Shown here in pieces: positions 46,821-58,345 of a DNA stretch of 64,000 bases. The stretch lies in the NCBI GenBank assembly GCA_032622095.1, contig CP136061.1, positions 201,614,244-201,678,243 on the forward strand, given 5' to 3'. Within the stretch, counting starts at the first letter, position 1, and the number at the start of each line of letters is the position of its first letter. This DNA comes from Siphonodentalium dalli. Its lineage: Eukaryota > Mollusca > Scaphopoda > Gadilida > Siphonodentaliidae. A model generated the notes under the pieces. It worked only from the letters and a program-made list of their open reading frames with translations. It searched no databases and was not told the origin of the DNA. The position numbers and the translations under genes were made by a program.

Positions 46821-47240
46821 TCAACTTTTTATGACATGCATTCTGTTGTGTGTTTTCAACCCATTTGTGGTGTTGAATGACCTATTACAATTGTCGCACT
46901 TGTATAACTCTTCTTTTTGGTCATTATTAGCTGAGAGTTCACCTATTTTAATGAAGGAGTAGTCACGACAAGAATTGCATCGATACTGATGCTTATAGAA
47001 GTCATTTCCCTTCTTGGACTTGATAACAACATCATCTGGTGGATTAATTTCTGTTCCACATATTGCACAGTGACATTTTACCCTGGCATGGAATGCACAT
47101 GTACGTCTGTGCAGCATCAAAGACTGACAGCTACCAAATGATTTCTTACACGTGTGACATTTATGTGGTAAGATTACATGTTTGATTCCATCTGATTCCC
47201 CTTCTTTGTCTTTACTTGCATCTTTTTTATTTGGATCCAT
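46821..47240 (-). CDS. C2H2 zinc-finger protein, N-terminal part, ending at an in-frame TGA
   Basis: ATG at 47240 ('MDPNKKDASKDKEGESDG'); the frame extends 18 codons upstream without ATG. 139 codons to TGA at 46823-46821. It contains a C2HC-type finger (C-H-T-C ... H-R-R-T-C), a Cys-rich stretch with paired C-x2-C motifs ('CHCAICGTEINPP', 'CNSC') and a classical finger 'CDNCNRSFNTTNGLKTH'. The next in-frame codons after the TGA lead straight into the second zinc-finger frame. Explanations: a recent nonsense mutation, stop-codon readthrough, a sequencing error, or two separate genes. The stop context is UGA-C. Confidence 0.65.
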   Translation of the reverse strand: MDPNKKDASKDKEGESDGIKHVILPHKCHTCKKSFGSCQSLMLHRRTCAFHARVKCHCAICGTEINPPDDVVIKSKKGNDFYKHQYRCNSCRDYSFIKIGELSANNDQKEELYKCDNCNRSFNTTNGLKTHNRMHVIKS

Positions 47241-47294
47241 GATATTGATAATGTCAATGAATTTAATTAACCAATTCCACTCAAAAACTGGCAA

Positions 47295-47960
47295 TATTCG
47301 GAATTTGAAATTTGGTAGTGGAATTATTCAACAGTGTTCAATCTCACAAAACACCAACACTTCAAAAGAACCACATTGTCATTGATTACACTTGCAGGCA
47401 CTTTTATTTATCATGGTCGATGAAACATAATAATTCATATATCAATACATCGATCTATATTACAATATACGTCGATGATCAATATCATCTGCAAAGTGAA
47501 AGTTATGATCTCTCACATGTGGTCGCCGTGTCTTCAGACTTCACCATTCAATTTGACTGGTCTAAATAATAAAATTGAAAAATCAATCAGCAACCGCGCA
47601 TGACTGATAATCTGGATTACTGGAAGTTGGAATCATCTGATCATATCGCCGGTGTCGAATTCCTTGAGAAATTCATTTTCTCGTTTAATTTTAGGTGTTA
47701 CATGTAGATTTAGGCTTTAGCTGCTCTACCTAGCTGTCTGTTACATTGTGACATTGTTGTCAATTTACAACAACTGGTGATATAAATTTCGTTAAAATTG
47801 GCTATCAAGTCTCTTTGTTTGAATTTCAGTCTGGATAGGGTACAGACTTTTAATTTTACTGTAAACATTTTTTTTTTAGGTTTTGTTCAAACACGAATCA
47901 CATTGGGCGACGAGTATATACGCAGTCCGATAAGGGACACACTAAAAGTTGTAGTCCAAT
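47295..47960. other. 5' flank of the zinc-finger gene; nothing assigned
   Basis: AT-rich DNA upstream of the minus-strand zinc-finger gene. Short frames have biased composition. No promoter motif was identified with confidence. Confidence 0.35.
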
Positions 47961-47977
47961 CCGAAAACGAGCCCTGT

Positions 47978-48425
47978 AGGTTACACTGGTGTAAATGTTT
48001 TCCATAGGCGTCAGTGCTAACGTTTTAGCGTATACTGTTGGAAATATAAATTTTGGGTCCAAAATTTTCTTTAAATCTGAAAAATTGACATTTAGGGAAA
48101 CTTTTTTCTCAAAAAAATCACGTCCGTCTAGCAGCGAATTCGCCTTTAAATCTTGTGTTTTCGTAACTAGTACTGTCAGAACCGAACTAAAATACTGTCA
48201 TATTTTAGACCACACCTAAAAAATCTAATTTCACTACAAAGGGTTCATTCCTGTGCCAATGGCTATTTTACCTATGGGAAATCATAGGGAAGAGGTGTGA
48301 TGAATTTTCACGGTTTTATGCAAAAAGCACACAAGGCTATTGACCAATCAGGGCCCAGTGTCTATTTTATTCTCTCCTATATCCGCTAGATGTCACTCCG
48401 AACTGCATTTACACCAGTGTAACCT
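47978..48425. mobile_element. MITE with 20-bp ends 'AGGTTACACTGGTGTAAATG'
   Basis: The left end at 47978 and its complement ending at 48425 are perfect over 20 bp. The end itself contains the palindrome TACACTGGTGTA. The ~410 bp middle is non-coding. Target duplication uncertain (CCTGT on the left, GTAAA on the right). Confidence 0.75.
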
Positions 48426-49211
48426 GTAAAAGGTGCAGTTTGGAATTTCAATTTCATTTATTGTCGTTCATATTATGCCAATAATGTTGATTTTTGGTCT
48501 GCGATAAGCTTTATGCCAATTATAAATAATAGATAATTTGTAAGTCTCATATTTAAAATTTGACCGACATTTTTCGTTTTGCAGCCCTCTAAATGTTGTA
48601 GTCGAACCAAAACTCCATGCAGCGCCCTCTTCGTTATCACTGCGATAGATCACTGCCGTCAGGATGGTACTTCGCGGACCGATATCTATTTAGTCACCTA
48701 TTATCTTACTTTGACCCGAAACAGTTTTCAATAATGGTAATTATTTCGGTATTGTTAAGAACAATATGAACTGAGTCAGACATAGACAGTTTTAGTCCTA
48801 AAACATATATACTAAGAACATGTCAGAAATCCTTACGAAATGTCCTTGTGGTAGTGGTATCTCAGCGGAGCCTGCGATGAAAGATAACTCTGCCTGTATT
48901 TTCAGAAGGAGCGACGAGAGGTATGCGGCTGATACGGACCCTAAACTGGCTCATACGGACCCTGACTCTGTGACGTCTTTATTCCGAAGGTTCTCTATTC
49001 CGAAAGTTCGCTATTCCGAAGGTTTTTGTTAGTTTAAAGATTAATTCTATATTCTAAAGTATTGGGAGGGTTCTTTATCACGAAGACTCTTCTTATGAAG
49101 GAAATAACTTAAAACATTAAAACAATAAAATTAATGTGATTTGTTTTTGTTTTCGCGGGTTTACATATTCACGACACGCAGCCCACACGTAGCAGAATAT
49201 CGCTGAATATA

Positions 49212-49536
49212 TGGGAGGCTAAATTCACATTTAATATTGAATTGAGCTTAAGCGCAATTAATTACACTTAAGCGAAATCAATTTCGCTTAAGCGTAATCA
49301 ATTGCGCTTAAACGCAATCAATTGCTCTTAAGTGCAATTCATGGTTATATGTAACTAAACACCCCTGGTGAATAAATAGGTTTATCCATAACTCACCCTT
49401 CACCTATTGACATATCACCTATTGTTACCATTGGTTTGGATGGGTAGGGAGCTAGCCTAAATTATTTTTTATCAAAATGGCTACATATAACCATGAATAG
49501 TGCTTAAGCGCAATTATTTGCGCTTAAGCGCAATGA
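49212..49536. mobile_element. Family F element copy 3 (right end lost)
   Basis: After TA: 'TGGGAGGCTAAATTCACATT', then 'ATTGCGCTTAAACGCAAT' palindromes (49245-49340). The core contains 'ACTAAACACCCCTGGTGAAT', shared in inverted orientation with 53920-54030, and a short array ends at about 49536. Confidence 0.75.
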
Positions 49537-50429
49537 TTAAGTTATATATAAGTCAGTACTTTATAATATATATTATAGCCTTGTTCTAATATTTTACCGG
49601 ATTTCGACAGTAATCAGTTGAACTTACTTTTGCATTTTTCAAACTCGGTAATTTTACTTCCGGGTATATACGTTCTGCTACGTTCGTTAAAATTACGATA
49701 ATTTCCTGACACCTGTCTTAAATTTTCACACTTCTCATTCATATATATTTAGTCATTACCATTTCCTACTCATAAAATAGTAGTTCATTCACATTCATGC
49801 TCTTCGTCAGTTCACAATTCGTATGCATTGATTCATATTTGTTGAAAGTTTCCGATAGTATTTTCATCCATTCACAAATTCGTGAAGCATAGTCCATGAC
49901 ATATGGTAAGCATGATATATAGAGAGGGAATTCCCAACTACAATGTCTCGGCCAATGGGGTCACTGGTTATGTGGGGCGATTCACTTCAATACTCTCGGC
50001 CACAATGGGTAATGCAATTTCAATGGGCAATGACTGGAATGATCTGGCCTAAATATGCCGGGCTACTCTTGCAACACATACGGCCGAGGTGGTGTAACTG
50101 CGAGCGTATTATAATGGGACTAAACTTTCAGCGCGAAGTTCGTTTTTTCAACTGAGTCTGTTCGACATTCCAAATGTGAGTTTGGTCAAATTTCCTCAAT
50201 AAAAATATTATGTTTTATTTGCAGTTGTAACTAGATGCTGTTTTTGGATTACTCCGCGGTCATCAAAAATCGTTCCATTCACTTTTGCCCAGGGTAATTT
50301 ACCCACATAGCCCAGCGTAATGAATGGAATCGCCCCACATGTAAAATGGTGTTTCCCCAAGAAGCGAAAGGAAATTATTTTTTGGTTTTCAAGAAACACA
50401 GATTTTATTGATATTAAAACATACTCCTG
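49537..50429. other. No gene seen
   Basis: Mixed sequence. 49930-50150 is open for ~70 codons on the plus strand with no family resemblance; 50280-50340 contains 'TGAATGGAATCGCCCCACAT', partly inverted relative to 49970-50030 ('TGTGGGGCGATTCA'). Probably repeat-derived. Confidence 0.4.
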
Positions 50430-51720
50430 TTTCTTGCAATCGCAGAGGTGGTTCCTTCAGTACTGCTGAAGGGGTCACTCTCACTAAAAGAAAAATTCTG
50501 AAGGGTACACAGGGTTTGGAAAATGTGCTGAAGGGTACACAGGGGGTGTCAGACCCGTTTTCCGAAGACCTATTACTACGAAGGCCCATAACTCCGAAGG
50601 TCCGATTCTCCGAAGGTCCGATTCTCCGAAGATTTTGTTTTATCGGGGTATTATCGTTTACTAAATAGTGTACAGTCCAGTGGCGAAGCCAAGGGGTCCC
50701 AAAATTCCCACTGCCCCCATTAAACCTCTACTTGCTATTTCAGACAATATGGGCCCCTACCAAAACATGTCCAATGTCATGTAAACGCCCGGAAATCGTT
50801 CATGGGGCATCAAAATATTCAAACTTTTCCTACTGCCCCCACCTAAATGGGAATCCTGGCCCGCCACTGACTATACACCAGCTACTATAACGTTACGTTG
50901 GCCCATGAGATGCCAGAGTAAAATGTACAGGGGTGAACGGGGAAGAACTTGTCGCCCCTGTGCATGTTAGGCTACTCTGGACATTCTTGCAGAGACATTC
51001 TTGGGGAGCGCATACATGGGAGGGGTCGCCCCCAAAAGTTGGTCCGGGGGCTCCCCTGGGCATGAACACTGTGAATATTTGAATGCCTAGGAGGGATTTC
51101 CTGACGTTTACATGACATTTGACATGTTTTTGGGGGCGGTCTTCCCTAGGGCCCCATTGACCCCGCCACTGGACTGTACACTATTTAATAAGCGATAAAA
51201 CATGATCTTCGGAGAATCGGACCCTCGGAGAATCGGACCTTCGGAGAATCGGACCTTCGGAGTTATAGACCTTCGGAGTTATGGGCGTTCGGAGTTATAG
51301 GCCTTCGGAGTTATGGGCTTTCGGAGTTATGGGTCTTCGGAGTTATGGGATTTCGGAGAATCGGGACTTCGGAGTTATGGGCTTTCGGAGAATCGGGGCG
51401 TCGGAGAATCTGACCTTCGGAGAATCGGACCTTCGGAGTTATGGGTCTTCGGAAAAACGCTACGTAACCACACAGGGTTTGTGATCGGCACTAACACCAG
51501 TTTGATCCAGTTTGTTTTCTGTTCATTTTAATGTTCATTTGAACGCAAACAATCATTCTCTAACAGAAATCATGGCAGATACGAATACTAAACGTCATTT
51601 AAAACGAGATTTCAAAACCTGTGTACCCTTCAGCACATTTTAAAATCCTGTGTACCCTTCAGCACTTTTTTGGTGAGAGTGACCCCTTCAGCTTCAGTAC
51701 TGCTTTCAGCTTCTTCTGGT
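50430..51720. mobile_element. Foldback element with asymmetric 'CTTCGGAG' expansion
   Basis: The left arm runs 50430-50880 and the right arm about 51100-51720, with inner pairing 'GTGTACAGTCCAGTGGCGAA' against 'GCCACTGGACTGTACACTAT' and outer pairing 'TGCTGAAGGGTACACAGG' against 'CCTGTGTACCCTTCAGCA'. The left arm has about five copies of a 15-17 bp unit ('CCGAAGGTCCGATTCT') at 50565-50632. The right arm has about seventeen (51210-51455). Open frames here are translations of the repeat. Confidence 0.8.
51210..51455. repeat. Tandem repeat 'CTTCGGAGTTATGGG' / 'CTTCGGAGAATCGGAC'
   Basis: About seventeen units of 15-17 bp in two alternating types, GTTATGGG and GAATCGGAC. Short relatives occur at 48985-49025 and, inverted, 53200-53250. 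It lies inside the right arm of the foldback at 50430-51720. Confidence 0.85.
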
Positions 51721-52079
51721 TCTCTTTGATTTCCGACTCGGAAATGACCCAAAAACAATTGAATTGATAATGTTAACTCTTCAAAAGTTGAACTTCGAAG
51801 AAAACGTTTTATGCGGTCAAGATTGGAAAGACACCGCCCCATGCAATTCACTTTCCATGCTTCTAACTTCTTGTGAACTTGAATCATGTTGGTCAGCCCC
51901 ATATATTAACATTCGCTCTGCATTTCGAATAAGACGGCGAATTGAAGACAACATGATGATTGTTGTACACAGTTGACTGTTGAGTACTAGGCAAATTAAA
52001 ACAGTTTAAAATTAGCCCCATGCTCCTCTGCCTTGCTGGGTGATGCCAATAGTTTATGGGTATGTTAGATAGTATAGTT
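51721..52079. other. No gene seen
   Basis: Flank between the foldback and a family F relic. A plus-strand frame of ~70 codons (51764-51976) has no ATG-supported or family evidence. Confidence 0.35.
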
Positions 52080-52170
52080 GCAATTACGCTTAAGCGAAAT
52101 TAACGTTTAAGCGTAAATGCCCTAGTTGTGCTTAAGCGTAATTCATTATAAAATGTGAATTTGGCCTCCC
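52080..52170. mobile_element. Family F element, right-end fragment
   Basis: A few 'ACGCTTAAGCG' palindromes followed by the terminal 'AATTTGGCCTCCCA' and TA. The rest of the element is absent. Confidence 0.7.
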
Positions 52171-52230
52171 ATATGAATAGACGGGTATGAGATGAACCTA
52201 ACCGCAATTGTGACTTTGTATTGACTTTAA

Positions 52231-52896
52231 AGGCCCGCTTAATTTTCGAGTCAGCGATTATTTTTGTATAGTGCCTTGATATACGGTTTTAATAGGCCTA
52301 ACAATCTATGCCATAAAATATTATTAGAATACTATAATTCATCACCATTTGAAACGTCTGTGTCTCAGAAGGTGCCCATAGAGTAACAACAAAAAAGCTG
52401 AAATCATCAGTAAAATCATTTTCCCCGTTATGGCTCCCAGAATGGGACAAAAGTCAAACTATAGTTTATTTTCAATGGAAGTGGAATAACTCTATATCTA
52501 AATTTATAGAGTTATTCCCCTTCCATTGAAAATAATATAATTCAGCACAGAATAGACGTCCATATCTCAACAAAAACAACATAAAAAAATAGAAAACAGC
52601 TGAAATCATAATAAGATCCCCCGTTATGGCTCCCAGAATGAAACAGAATTCAAACTAAAATGTATTTTAAATGAAAGGGCAATAACTCTATCTTTAAAAT
52701 ATAGTTATTCCCCCTCCATTGCAAATAATACTTTGCGCAACAAAACCAGATGAAACTTAAGCACAAAAAAACACGTTGGTAACTCACCAAAAAAACCCAG
52801 CATATTATACCGGATAAGTTGATAAAACAATGTTAGACAGCTTCCTATTTCAAATGTTATATATGTGATCTGTGGGTTCGAAAATTAAGTGGGCCT
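52231..52896. mobile_element. T2/Kolobok-like MITE, family 3, longest copy
   Basis: It begins after TTAA (52227-52230) with 'AGGCCCGCTTAATTTTCGAG' and ends 'TTCGAAAATTAAGTGGGCCT' followed by TTGA (one change). Internally, three related ~130 bp blocks repeat 'ATGGCTCCCAGAATG' and 'GAGTTATTCCCCTTCCATTG'; the block around 52465-52530 also folds back on itself. Confidence 0.85.
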
Positions 52897-52899
52897 TTG

Positions 52900-53400
52900 A
52901 TGTTGATGTCTCTTTCAAACACAGATTGCCATTTCGGACAGACTTTATCTCTTACATGTAGTTTATATCAGTCATGGAGTCATCTTGTTTTCATCCTTCC
53001 ATAATAAATGATAAACTGATACTGTCTTCTTGCTATTAATTACCGACATCTGGGACAATTTGGGAATTAGAATGGGGTGTTTAAATGTACCTTATGTGAA
53101 TACTAGCGTAATAGTATTTTTCATTCCTGGTGTGGTTTTGTGGGGGGGGGGGGGGGTGTGCAAATTTTGATTCATTTGTGGTTAAATACGCCCAGAATAG
53201 AAAAACTTCGGAATAGCGAACCTTCGAAATAATGAACCTTCGGAATAGAGAACCCTGGGGGGGGGGGTCCCTGCCCCTACTCGCCAACCACAATCTCATG
53301 AGTTGTGGAAATTTGGTACTCTCGGCTACTTTTGGTGTATTTTATATAACGGTATGCCATAATTATTAGTTTTGATTTGATACGCATATTCAACTACTCT
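52900..53400. other. No gene; G-rich tracts and a 'CTTCGGAATAG' relic
   Basis: G homopolymers at about 53141-53156 and 53259-53267 and three 'AACCTTCGGAATAG' units (53200-53250) related to the tandem repeat at 51210. No coding supported. Confidence 0.45.
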
Positions 53401-53401
53401 A

Positions 53402-54176
53402 TGGGTGGCCAAATTCACATTTAATAATGAATTGCGCTTAAGCGCAATTGATTGAGCTTAAGCGCAATTGATTGCGTTTAAGCGCAAATAATTGCACTTA
53501 AGCGCAAATACCACACATTGTGCTTAAGCACAAATAGGGCATTTATGCTTAAGCGTAATGAGTTACCCTTAAGCGCAATTAATTGCACTTAAGCCCAATT
53601 AATTTTTTATATGATGTTTTTTTAATGTATGTTTGCACAGGTTTGGTCATATACCATATATATATATATATATATATAGTATGCATGTGGTGTCACTGCA
53701 TGAGGGCTTGCTTACCTCATATGGTTTACTTATTGACTTAAATCAGGGGGAAAACCCTATTTTCATATTATCAGCATCCCTGTCCCAAAAATGCCATAGC
53801 GAGTAGTTCCAACTAATATATACAGAAGATCATATAATGCTATCACGAGTCGCTCCAACCAAAACAGAAGGTAATACTTTTGCGAGTCAGCCATTTTGAT
53901 ACAGAAGTCAGGCTAGCTCCCTACCCATCCAAACCAATGAAAACAAGAGGTGACATGTCAATAGGAGTGAAGGTTAAGTTATTGATAAACCTATTTATTA
54001 CCAGGGGTGTTTAGTTACATATAACCATGAATTGCGCTTAAGCACAATTGATTGCGCTTAATTGCAATTGATTGCGATTAAGCGCAAATAATTACGCTTA
54101 AGCCCAGCGATTGCGCTTAAGCGAAATTGATTGCGCTTAAGCGCAATTAATTATTAAATGTGAATTTGGCCTCCCA
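53402..54176. mobile_element. Family F element copy 5, complete
   Basis: The left end after TA is 'TGGGTGGCCAAATTCACATT' and the right end is 'AATGTGAATTTGGCCTCCCA' followed by TA. Arrays of 'TTGCGCTTAAGCGCAATT' occupy 53430-53610 and 54030-54160. The core includes an (AT)n run (53658-53678) and 'CTCCCTACCCATCCAAACCA'. No coding. Confidence 0.85.
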
Positions 54177-55210
54177 TACTACTCCGCTGTTTACTTCTAA
54201 AATGCATTCTCACAAGAGACACACACACGACGCTATATAAGGAATGTGCTTCATGCGTATAAATACTTTTACGTTATGACGTCAGTCTGTTTCTAAGTCC
54301 TTCGAAAACTCACTCATTTCGAGTGCCAATGACTTGATTTAAGTTGCAGTAACAGAGACGTTGCTTAAACAGTAAAATTTATGAATGTCTGTCCACGAAA
54401 TCTAAACAACATCTATACAGTATCATGCATTGATGCCGAATTACCGATATAACATACATTTTCATCAGAAATCCTAAGATTGCTGAATTGAATTTCCCAA
54501 GGCAAAAATAAAATATATGGATGCGTTTTTCCGGTAACATGCCGGCCCCAATCTCTCAGTATTCTCTTTATTTTGCCCGTTTTCGTCGCTGGACATTTTT
54601 ATTTCGTTAATTAATACATCATCTTTAACACTTTCATGACCGGAGCTGCGCTGGTGCAACTTTAAAGATATTGTGTAAGTGAATTATCTTATGTACATGT
54701 ATGCGAGTCTCCCATAAGAAATGCACTGGCTTACAAGGTCAAGGTAATTGTTGTTAGGCTAATGTATTATCTTATATATGAGAGGCTCATTATGCGAGGC
54801 TCGCGTATATAAGAGAATGCATTGGCACAGGGTTTTCGCAAAATTTCAAGAAGCTCCATGCAGTCAATCATCATCTTTAATAGTTTAAATTTCAATTTAC
54901 ATAAACCCTCATGCTCTATGTATTATATGTATATATGATAGACAATCTGACAAATCGAGAAGCCGTTTTTATTGCGATTTTTTCCTAACTATAGCGCCAC
55001 TTTACCTTACGGTACGTTAGGCTCGTGCTCTGATACTATTTCAGTGGACGTGATATGTATATAGAACACATTAATTCGGGTTTAAGCAAGCGTATACAGA
55101 TTCAGTGCGCGTTGCCGTTGTGAAAACTTACAGTTTCGCTTTGCGAAACTGAATAAAGTTTCTGTTAAAATCACTTCCAATTTTAAGTCAATTTAACATA
55201 CCGGTAACTA
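54177..55210. other. No gene; contains the 'TATAAGAGAATGCA' repeat copy 2
   Basis: 54690-54870 is a copy of the foldback repeat seen at 45640 and 63480 ('GAGTCTCCCATAAGAAATGC', 'ATATAAGAGAATGCATTGGC'). A minus-strand frame (54474-54659) is acidic, but its start overlaps the flank of this repeat ('GACCGGAGCTGCGCTGGTGC'), so it is not called. Confidence 0.5.
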
Positions 55211-56426
55211 CGATGTAGTTCCACCTTGGGTATAACGTTTAACCCATGAAATGACGTTTGAAACTTTACACTGGTCAACAGTATAAATTTATACTCACAG
55301 TAGGGTATAAAGATGAAATTTACAAAATAGGTGTTACCCACACTTATCATAGTAGGCAATATGCCCTATCACTAACTCGCGGCCATTTTGGATCAACCAG
55401 GTCCGGTTCCGTGGTTTCATATAGCTTCATCCAGCCCCGGTTCCGTGGTTTCAGTGCTACAGCTCAAAGTTTTGGTAGAGGATAGCTGCTATCCGTGATT
55501 AGGCGATACTTCTGCGCATGACTCGCCGGAAGTTATAACACCATAGAAACGAGAAAGCGTCATGCTCAATATACGTACTTGACTACTTTGCGTACATTTT
55601 TGTTACGTTACCTTGCGTTTTACAAATTTACATTTTCGACAGTTTTGGAAATTTAGAAACGCTAAAACGGCATTATTGCACTTAAATGAAAAAGTATATA
55701 ATATCATAGAGTTGTGCGCTGTTTCGAGATATATGAATCATGATTCGATTGTCGATTCTGAACGTTTTCATCACACAGTTCGAACTTCTGTGTCAGACTC
55801 GGAGGCAATTTTGGCCAAGTCCATACCAATTACCATTGTTATAATTTTATTTTAGAATATAATTTTCTTCTTAATCACAGATGCGCATATTAATATATTT
55901 TGTTTCCATCTAATGTTGTAATAATTACATTACTAAAACACTGAAAAAACCGCCCAGTTTCAAGTTGCTGTAGTATTTTAAATAATTAACCATAAGATAT
56001 GGTATTTGGCTCATTGAATCATTAATAATTAATTCTGCAAAATTGAGGCAAACACGTATTTGAAGGCATACAATTCGAAAAATACTTAACGAATCTGGGA
56101 ACGGTTTTCAGTTCTGGATTCAGCAAATTGAGTTTGACAAAATAGGCATGATATTTGTATGACATATGAATTTTATTTTTTTATACACATCCATGAATAT
56201 CCATAAATTGATGATTTCAGCAAATTTTCCCAAATTTTTATCACAAAATTCACCTATTTTCTGTTTTTTTCGATTTTGCTGATATTGAGTTTGTTGTTTA
56301 TGGAGGGTTTCTGTATTGGAGGCCCTTTACACATTTATTATTTATTTACGCTCAAGCTCAAATATTTGCGCTTAAGCACAAATATTTGCGCTTAAACGCA
56401 AATAACCTCTAACATTTGCGCTAAAG
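55211..56426 (+). repeat. Repeat R, tandem unit 1 (1216 bp)
   Basis: 55211-56426 is followed directly by a second copy starting at 56427 (offset 1216). Within it, 55355-56426 also equals 60364-61435 (offset 5009) with no difference seen where compared. The element start is 'ATGCCCTATCACTAACTCGC'. It includes an 80-codon frame (55613-55855, start TTG-like and not ATG) identical in all four copies. The right 110 bp are the start of a family F element. Confidence 0.85.
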
Positions 56427-57830
56427 CGATGTAGTTCCACCTTGGGTATAACGTTTAACCCATGAAATGACGTTTGAAACTTTACACTGGTCAACAGTAT
56501 AAATTTATACTCACAGTAGGGTATAAAGATGAAATTTACAAAATAGGTGTTACCCACACTTATCATAGTAGGCAATATGCCCTATCACTAACTCGCGGCC
56601 ATTTTGGATCAACCAGGTCCGGTTCCGTGGTTTCATATAGCTTCATCCAGCCCCGGTTCCGTGGTTTCAGTGCTACAGCTCAAAGTTTTGGTAGAGGATA
56701 GCTGCTATCCGTGATTAGGCGATACTTCTGCGCATGACTCGCCGGAAGTTATAACACCATAGAAACGAGAAAGCGTCATGCTCAATATACGTACTTGACT
56801 ACTTTGCGTACATTTTTGTTACGTTACCTTGCGTTTTACAAATTTACATTTTCGACAGTTTTGGAAATTTAGAAACGCTAAAACGGCATTATTGCACTTA
56901 AATGAAAAAGTATATAATATCATAGAGTTGTGCGCTGTTTCGAGATATATGAATCATGATTCGATTGTCGATTCTGAACGTTTTCATCACACAGTTCGAA
57001 CTTCTGTGTCAGACTCGGAGGCAATTTTGGCCAAGTCCATACCAATTACCATTGTTATAATTTTATTTTAGAATATAATTTTCTTCTTAATCACAGATGC
57101 GCATATTAATATATTTTGTTTCCATCTAATGTTGTAATAATTACATTACTAAAACACTGAAAAAACCGCCCAGTTTCAGGTTAATTATTTAAAATACTAC
57201 AGCAACTTGAAACTGGGCGGTTTTTTCAGTGTTTTAGTAATGTAATTATTACAACATTAGATGGAAACAAAATATATTAATATGCGCATCTGTGATTAAG
57301 AAGAAAATTATATTCTAAAATAAAATTATAACAATGGTAATTGGTATGGACTTGGCCAAAATTGCCTCCGAGTCTGACACAGAAGTTCGAACTGTGTGAT
57401 GAAAACGTTCAGAATCGACAATCGAATCATGATTCATATATCTCGAAACAGCGCACAACTCTATGATATTATATACTTTTTCATTTAAGTGCAATAATGC
57501 CGTTTTAGCGTTTCTAAATTTCCAAAACTGTCGAAAATGTAAATTTGTAAAACGCAAGGTAACGTAACAAAAATGTACGCAAAGTAGTCAAGTACGTATA
57601 TTGAGCATGACGCTTTCTCGTTTCTATGGTGTTATAACTTCCGGCGAGTCATGCGCAGAAGTATCGCCTAATCACGGATAGCAGCTATCCTCTACCAAAA
57701 CTTTGAGCTGTAGCACTGAAACCACGGAACCGGGGCTGGATGAAGCTATATGAAACCACGGAACCGGACCTGGTTGATCCAAAATGGCCGCGAGTTAGTG
57801 ATAGGGCATATTGCCTACTATGATAAGACT
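56427..57830. repeat. Repeat R, tandem unit 2 ending in a palindrome
   Basis: Unit 2 matches unit 1 to 57179, where it switches to the reverse complement. Arms 56560-57178 and 57204-57825 are inverted copies around an asymmetric ~25-30 bp centre at 'CAGTTTCAGGTTAATTATTT'. Beyond 57830 the sequence is unique. High identity means a recent event or an assembly artefact. Confidence 0.85.
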
Positions 57831-58186
57831 AAATATAGGATAGACGTCGCACTCATGGTTATCAAACTGTAACGCTATTGGACGTCGCCATTGCGTTGGC
57901 CCTCAAGCGTTAAGGTAGTTCAGAAAACTAGGGGGAGATAATTTTACGTTATATTTACATCGAGTTCGCGTAGGTTGTCGAGAGATATCCGTAATAAATG
58001 TACTTTATACTAACTTTGTAACATTATGCATTTTAGGTGACATTAACCGAATGCCTAAGCATGCGATTTTGTTCAAGATAGGTTTTCCTGAAATAGAAAG
58101 TGCCCGCAATTCGATGTTGTTTACGCCGGCATATTGAAAAACTAACAAACTGTCTTGTGATATCTTGTGAATTTTGCGTTGATGTT
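57831..58186. other. No gene seen
   Basis: Unique-looking sequence with some CpG ('GGATAGACGTCGCACTC', 'GGACGTCGCCATTGCG'). No open frame or motif supports a gene. Confidence 0.35.
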
Positions 58187-58345
58187 TATTTACTCCGATT
58201 TCTTACGTGTAGTGTGGATTTCGTTCTGTAATTTTCTCGATCAGCTAGTGCAAGTATTGGAGGGATCTGATTTCTTACGTGTAGTGGGGATTTAGTTTTG
58301 TAATTTTCCTCGATCAGCTGGTGCAAATATTGGAGGGATATTGCT
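58187..58345. repeat. Two-copy tandem repeat, period 82 bp
   Basis: 'GATTTCTTACGTGTAGTG' starts at 58187 and 58269. Both copies continue through 'CTCGATCAGCTAGTGCAA' (or GCTGG) to 'ATTGGAGGGAT', with few differences. Confidence 0.85.

Noticed and set aside
51281-51531. Serine/glycine-rich repeat proteins from the 'CTTCGGAG' array
   Set aside because: Pure translation of a tandem repeat; several frames are open at once.
52870-52896. tRNA B-box-like 'GGGTTCGAAAATT' (also near 45310)
   Set aside because: It lies at the end of family 3 MITEs and no cloverleaf or A box can be drawn.
54474-54659. Acidic minus-strand frame ('MSSDENGQNKENTERLG')
   Set aside because: The long form lacks an ATG start, there is no good donor, and the 5' part overlaps the flank of a dispersed foldback repeat.
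55613-55855. 80-codon frame identical in four places
   Set aside because: Identity reflects recent duplication of the whole repeat DNA; it has no ATG start, no known domain and no sign of selection on the frame.
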